64,000 bases of DNA from Rotaria sp. Silwood1. Lineage: Eukaryota > Rotifera > Eurotatoria > Philodinida > Philodinidae. Under the pieces are notes generated by a model. The model searched no databases. It worked only from the letters and a program-made list of their open reading frames with translations, and was not told the DNA's origin. The position numbers and the translations under genes were made by a program. This document shows positions 59,166-64,000 of this stretch, piece by piece (the first letter of the stretch is position 1; each line of letters opens with the position of its first letter). The stretch spans positions 186,001-250,000 of the forward strand of contig CAJNOP010000136.1 in the NCBI GenBank assembly GCA_905250075.1, in the 5' to 3' direction.

Positions 59166-60022
59166 TGTTTCTATAGAGATCAGTTAAACACTCGAAAACG
59201 TCTATCGAATGAGGTAGAACGTGGGTTTATCATGAACCTATGAAGTTTAGCGTATTCATGAGGAGAAGAAGAACGATTATAGTAAAGGAATATTTTTATG
59301 ATGTCGAAAAAAAAATAGTTTTTATGAAATTGAGAATACAAGCCGAAACAGGATCCATAAGCTTCAGGCGGTCAGAAATGCTTTCATTTTTTCTTTTATA
59401 AAATACCAACTAAAAGAAGTGTTGCAGTATATAGGGGAAGAAATTTGCACCCCCTACCCCTTCTCTCATAAATCGTGACAGATGCGGTACCATAGTATCC
59501 GCAGCTCTATCGTGTTTCATATTTTAATTCGACGAAGATTACGCTAACTGCTTTTTAATAGAGGTTTCAGCCTCCCCAAGTCTAATGGCTCCACCGACTC
59601 TGTCTATAGTGAATAGGGTTTTTTGAATTGTGAATCACTGTCCAGAAGTATCCGTTCTCAGATATTCAAAAATCAAGGAGAAGGCAAAAAAGCTAGTATC
59701 AGATGTTCAAGTTATATAAAAAAAAACGATACTTATTTTTCGCTAAGCAATAACGCTATAAATTTGGTAGTTTTACTTAATGTCGCTGTGAAAGATTGTA
59801 ACAAATAGGAAATCAGTTGTCGTGTCAAATGATACTTCATTATCATAGAATCAATTGCTCTAAAGTACCTTTGTGTATATCAAACTGTATTAATGTAAGG
59901 ACTAGATTAATTATAGGGTACCTATGGTTATTCTTCTCTCCATATTAGCAACATCTTTATTGGGAGCTACCAATAATATGATTTTTCAACACTTAACAAA
60001 AGAACAAAATGGCTACAGCTAC
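59166..60022. other. no gene recognised
   Basis: AT-rich spacer. 59539-59563 repeats the 25-base motif found at 451-475 with one change. The frame at 59623-59808 is not recognisable. Confidence 0.4.
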
Positions 60023-60661
60023 AATGCGGACACTTTTTTTAACCAATTAAGGTAAAATGTCCGCAAAGCAGAATCAGGGGGTATAGACAAAAATGACCGC
60101 ATTTTGAAAATTGTCCGCAAAGCAGAATCGAGGCACAGAATGAAAATGTCCGCATTATAGAATCAAGAAAAAATTTATTATGTGAGGAAAGAGAAAGATA
60201 CAAGTAGTACGAGATGATTCAACATTCAACTATGCTTTGGTTCATAATCTTCGTCATCTTTGTCAGATGTATCAAATATGTGAATGTATCGGTAACAAAG
60301 AGAACGTAGTCTTTTTTGATAATCATCTAAATCTAGTAGACCATTTAAATAATCTTTTGTTGCTTGTACTAAAATATTTTCATTATTAACTGAAGTTAAC
60401 CTTTTTGGACGAGTTGTTCGTTGTTGTGCGTGTTCCTGTTCTAATCGAATCATTACTGATTAGCGTCGATAGAATCGATTTGTCTGTACTAATTTTCTTA
60501 CTATTTCTACTTTTTTTTTGATTCTATAATGCGGACATTTTCATTCTCTGCCTCGATTCTGCTTTGCGGACAATTTTCAAAATGCGGTCATTTTTGTCTA
60601 TACCCCCTGATTCTACTTTGCGGACATATTTTTCCTCCAATTAAGAAAAATTGCCCGCAAT
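60023..60661. mobile_element. 640-bp TIR element enclosing a small open frame
   Basis: The arms 60023-60165 and 60523-60661 match as inverted repeats over about 140 bases with few changes. Shared words include TGTCCGCAAAGCAGAATC (three times across the arms), AATGCGGACA and CAGGGGGTATAGACAAAAAT. The subterminal motif TGTCCGCA recurs in both orientations, as transposase binding sites often do. No target duplication could be fixed. The centre is not repeat-like and holds a 75-codon frame on the minus strand. Confidence 0.75.
60226..60453 (-). CDS. 75-residue unknown protein inside a TIR element
   Basis: ATG at 60453; the frame fills most of the space between the two arms. The protein is hydrophilic: a basic N-terminus (RTTRPKRL), a helical middle with LDLDDYQKRLRSLCYRY and an acidic tail (DKDDEDYEP). 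No domain recognised; no signal peptide or membrane span. It could be a remnant of a transposase, a host fragment captured by the element, or chance. Its exact fit between the arms is the only argument for a gene. Confidence 0.35.
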   Translation of the reverse strand: MIRLEQEHAQQRTTRPKRLTSVNNENILVQATKDYLNGLLDLDDYQKRLRSLCYRYIHIFDTSDKDDEDYEPKHS

Positions 60662-61161
60662 CAAGGAGACACGAACAAAATATGTTTCTCTATCTTATAA
60701 ACTATACACTTCAAGATAGCAATAATGATTTAGGGAAATGATGACTTTGAATTTCCGGCCATCGAGGTTACACGTTTTAGCCGATATATTCACGTTCTAT
60801 GTTTCAATAAGATCGTTATTTATTCATTGACGCACATTGTACGTCATTATTTTTGTCTTTTATGATAATAAAACTGATGTTTACTCTAACTCAATGTAAA
60901 AGCCATTTCAGATATGATAGAATTCAAAAAATAACATCCCACTTCTATTCTTAAACGTCATCATCATCTTTTTCGTATTCGTTGTTAAATATCTGTTGAC
61001 TAATTGTTACACTTTCTGTTTTAATGCGTCATATTATTGTTGACCGAAGATACTGCAAACGTCAACATCTTTTCTTTTTAAAACAGAAAAAGAGTCAAAT
61101 AAATGTTATCAATATAGAACAAACAGGTAGAGAGCTAAATATGATGTGTATTCGTACATTA

Positions 61162-61169
61162 TATATAAA
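61162..61169 (+). promoter_or_regulatory. TATA box of the TMEM272-like gene
   Basis: TATATAAA within ATTATATATAAAGGAG, 58-65 bases upstream of the ATG at 61227. Expected start near 61190-61195, giving a leader of about 35 bases. Confidence 0.65.
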
Positions 61170-61226
61170 GGAGAATATTTAAATTACGATAAACAAGAGA
61201 AGTAAAGTAATTAATTAATAATTATT

Positions 61227-61955
61227 ATGGAAAGTGGATATAATACTGAAGCGACTCCCGCGATGAAATCGTCTGATTTTTCATCAAATCAACACGAAAA
61301 TTTTATTAAACGCAAGATGAATTCTATTGACAAAAAACTAGCAATACCATTTTTAATCTTGCTAGCCGTTGCAGTGATTATCCTCCTATTCGGCATACCA
61401 ATAACTCAAGTGATTATTGGATCTTTATATTTTAATTCATGTCCTATTGATGATCGAATACCAAAATATCTTATCATTGCTGGTATCGGTACATTAATTT
61501 GTTTCACTTTTGCCATTATAAAGGTAATATTGATCTTAAATATTTGATATATTAACAAAAACGAGAAATATTTGATAATGTTTAAGACAGTAAAATAAAG
61601 ATATAATCTTTTAGTTAGTGATAACTTCGTATTTGTTTTGTTAGAATTACGCAAAAAGATCAAAGTGGTGGACTTTTCTAGTTTTCAAATCAGGAATATT
61701 GTGTCTTGTTTGGTTTATAATTGTAAGTCAAATTTTATTAAAGATTTTTCAAAGTTATTGTAAACAATGTGAATGTTTCTTATTCAGGGAACCGTTTGGA
61801 TTAGCCGTGCTAAAAAAAGAGTTCAATATTCAAATCCTTATGATACGCTAACTTATTGTGAATATTCAATCATTACTTGTGTTACTGTAACACTATTCTT
61901 TAGTTATGGAAGCGTTATTGGTTTACTTGGTTATCACGTTGAAAGTGAAAAATAA
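61227..61955 (+). CDS. TMEM272-like four-span membrane protein
   Basis: Exons 61227-61523, 61645-61722 and 61788-61955 join in phase 0 at GT-AG borders (introns of 121 and 65 nt) to give 180 residues. The N-terminal 36 residues are polar and cytosolic-looking. Four hydrophobic spans follow: about 38-60, 81-98, 108-125 and 153-173. Between the first two is FNSCPIDDRIPKYLIIAGIG, the C-P-x(5)-IP-x-YLI motif typical of TMEM272-like proteins, which are abundant in bdelloids and other invertebrates (family knowledge); their biochemical role is unknown. A TATA box and a short leader precede it, and AATAAA overlaps the stop codon with another at 61987. It seems intact and is one of the few undisturbed genes here. 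Confidence 0.82.
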
Positions 61956-61986
61956 ATATATTTTCAACTAGATTTTGATTTACTTT

Positions 61987-61992
61987 AATAAA
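61987..61992 (+). terminator. polyadenylation signal AATAAA
   Basis: AATAAA 32 bases after the stop codon of the TMEM272-like gene; another overlaps the stop at 61951-61956. Either could direct cleavage. Confidence 0.5.
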
Positions 61993-63289
61993 AAGATAAT
62001 TTATCATTTTGAATATATTATTATTTCAAATAAACCAAAATATTGATTGATTGATAAACAATTCTATATCTTTATTCTACAAAATTTTATAACAGTTGAT
62101 AACGATATATTCTTCTGCTAAACAATCACTTGTATACAAATGACTTACTGTTTAAAAATTGTGTCAATATTTAAAGAGAAAGAATTTAAGAAAGACGCAA
62201 TTGAATAGAGTGTGAATCTGAGTGTAAGTGTGGATGTCGGTGATATTTCCAGGAATGAACGCCACATCCACAGCTACTCTATTAATTAGTGCAAATTAAA
62301 TTAATTGATGTGCACATGATCGTCTGTTTTCATAATTGTCTTATACATAATACACATAAATCAAAATGGAATGTATTGAAATTAATCGGTATGTTTTGCC
62401 CGAAGCGGATACATCCGTCGGATGAGATAATTTTTTGCTGCAGCGTTACTGTTCAATACAAAATTCAACATCGATTGCTCATTGTGATACATTTTTCAAC
62501 TTTTTTTCTTGTTTATCACTACCATCCGGCCAATGCATTACCGATTGTTAATTTGCGCATAAGTTACCTGCAAAGTATGTTGAAGATGAGAATATTTATA
62601 GACAAGATTCTCATATCTGAAGAGGAACATGTGGCAAAATGATACGGTACAAAAGAATTTCCTTCACATGTAAGACATGAAATGATAAATGAGAAAAAAT
62701 AAACTCGGAATGATACTTCGGTACTCTCCAGCAAAGTCTAAGATATTGGATCATGCGTCAGCTGACTGACGAAACTGTTAACTAACTCTCCTAGATTTGA
62801 TCGAGTGTCGACGATAATGATGACTGATGAATGATCCATTGTGTAACATATGTAGGTCCTTGATTGAGAAATCGCGATTGTTCATGAGTGAGATGATTTG
62901 ATGTATTGATGATAACTGTTGATGCAATAGAAGATAAGGAGCATAGTCGAACGTATGAATGTAAATGTAACGTGTTAATGCTCAAATGTCCCACCGACAA
63001 CTCACATTTCTGATTTCCTACATTCTCAACAAATAGGTGTTTAGGTGCATGGTTTGGAATTTGATTGAATAAAAGAATAATCTCTCGAAAACAGAAACTC
63101 TGTCCATTTTTATTAGAATTCTATTCGACCAAACATAATTCAAACAATCGAAGAAAATTAAGTAAGCATTCAACCTAGTTCGAGAACAAATTACAAGACA
63201 TATGATATCTGCAGTGTAAATGATTTTGTTCATCAAAGTGGAGATTAACTAAGTTATTCAATAAGCAAATCGTTGAATGATCTCTACGT
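61993..63289. other. no gene recognised; one TGTGGG-like pair
   Basis: AT-rich sequence. The frame 62289-62642 does not begin with ATG and has no recognisable domain. TTTATT at about 63107 would be a polyadenylation signal for the minus-strand sulfotransferase. Confidence 0.4.
62213..62276. repeat. TGTGGG-like inverted pair 12, diverged
   Basis: GTGTGAATCTGAGTGTAAGTGTGGATGTC-type tract, a loop of about 20 bases, then GCCACATCCACAGCTAC. GTGGATGT and ACATCCAC are exact complements. It lies about 260 bases after the TMEM272-like stop codon. Confidence 0.55.
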
Positions 63290-64000
63290 TTAATTGGACA
63301 CAAGATTAACTTTCTCGGAAACAAAAGTCGAGTTTGTCGTCGAGTTGTGATCTGTCGTCAATGGCTCATGAGCTTTGAGGAACATGTTACTATACTCTTC
63401 GTAGCGCTGCTCAATGGATTCGCGCGTCAATCCAAACTCTTCAACCGTATAAGTGTTTCGCCCTTGCTTTCCTTGAGGGTTGTCGCGGAGCCATGTAAGC
63501 ATGGCCTGCTCGAAGTCGTCCGACCAACCTAGTCCAAAGTGTTGGTAAATACGACGAACGGTTTCGATGGGTTGTGCAACTAAATTATCATAGACTACGT
63601 CGAAAACAGGAATGGGTTCATGACTACGACGAAATCTGATCAGGCGAGAAATTCTAACATCGAACGAATTGAAGTACCGCTGTACAAGCGTGCGCATATT
63701 GGCCACTGCATCAACCTCATTATTATCTAGATAGGGACTGCTTGACACGATACCAAAGCGAGCAGACGATGGCAGCACTTCGTCCAATCGACGATGGGTC
63801 ATGATAAGTGATGCGGATGGATAGTGACGTAGAAGGGTATCAAGAAAGAACGTGTGGGTCGGAGATTTCAAAAGCCAATGAGACCGAGGTGTATCAACAT
63901 CATTTAACATTTGTAAAAACGTTTTGTGATACTCATATGCAAAGTCCTTGTTCGTATCGTTGAAAAACCATTCTGAAAGTTCTGTATTATCACGAGATGT
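63290..64000 (-). CDS. sulfotransferase family protein (PF13469-type), 5' end beyond window
   Basis: The frame is open to the window edge and gives the last 236 residues; the start, with the PAPS-binding loop, lies outside. Visible motifs: SHWLLKSPTHTFFLDTLLRHYP followed by SASLIMTHRRLDEVLPS, the 3'-phosphate-binding region of PAPS-dependent sulfotransferases; VVYDNLVAQPIETVRRIYQHFGL, the usual C-terminal helix; and NPQGKQGRNTYTVEEFGL, the conserved loop near the C-terminus. The reaction is transfer of sulfate from PAPS to an acceptor that cannot be told from sequence. This is a different family from the gene at 50.5-53 kb. The visible part is uninterrupted and looks functional. Its 3' neighbour, head-on, is the TMEM272-like gene. 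Confidence 0.88.
   Translation of the reverse strand, partial: TSRDNTELSEWFFNDTNKDFAYEYHKTFLQMLNDVDTPRSHWLLKSPTHTFFLDTLLRHYPSASLIMTHRRLDEVLPSSARFGIVSSSPYLDNNEVDAVANMRTLVQRYFNSFDVRISRLIRFRRSHEPIPVFDVVYDNLVAQPIETVRRIYQHFGLGWSDDFEQAMLTWLRDNPQGKQGRNTYTVEEFGLTRESIEQRYEEYSNMFLKAHEPLTTDHNSTTNSTFVSEKVNLVSN

Noticed and set aside
62289-62642. 117-codon frame
   Set aside because: No ATG at the start, no recognisable motif, no splice or promoter context; composition matches surrounding non-coding DNA.
1-64000. Retroelements, viral copies, tRNA, rRNA and the bdelloid spliced-leader RNA gene
   Set aside because: I looked for reverse transcriptase and integrase signatures, long terminal repeats, tRNA B-boxes and the known bdelloid leader sequence and saw none. 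Reading by eye can miss short or strongly decayed copies.

Overview
The window looks like a bdelloid rotifer nuclear contig (inference). The support is: AT-rich DNA; compact GT-AG introns of about 50-120 nt; a WWE plus R-S-ExE ADP-ribosyltransferase, a TMEM272-like four-span membrane protein, two kinds of sulfotransferase and a B-box/coiled-coil relic, all typical of bdelloid gene sets; a transporter of a type better known from fungi and bacteria; and many short tracts of the hexamer TGTGGG, the published bdelloid telomere repeat. Two runs of 100 N are scaffold gaps.

Layout. 1-10 kb: a decayed B-box gene and two unrelated degenerate satellites, both with periods near 92-95 bp. 10-17 kb: one small secreted-peptide gene, a gap, and mostly unassignable DNA. 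16-24 kb: a repeat island of several short-period minisatellites, into which a 4.1-kb TA-flanked inverted-repeat element is inserted, itself carrying a 730-bp snap-back element. 27-34 kb: a pogo/Tigger-like element, a broken unidentified transposase-like gene and a hAT element with a perfect 8-bp target duplication. 34-45 kb is the gene-bearing core: a foldback element ends just upstream of an intact seven-exon MFS transporter; an ADP-ribosyltransferase follows on the other strand; then comes a decayed paralogue of the same transporter, tail to tail with the intact copy. 45-48.7 kb: a Tc1-like element interrupted by a 2.2-kb Mutator-type element made largely of minisatellites. 50-53 kb: a sulfotransferase gene with one in-frame stop and a mariner-like element in its intron, which in turn hosts a 276-bp MITE. 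55-61 kb: more nested inverted-repeat elements. 61-64 kb: an intact TMEM272-like gene and the 3' part of a second sulfotransferase gene.

The genes do not form a pathway. What unites the window is dense nested insertion of DNA transposons (Tc1/mariner, pogo-like, hAT, piggyBac-type and Mutator-type ends, several with their target duplications still readable), plus about a dozen TGTGGG-like tracts, nearly all arranged as G-rich followed by C-rich, the polarity of two telomeres joined end to end. No LTR retroelement, Polinton, tRNA, rRNA or CRISPR array was recognised.
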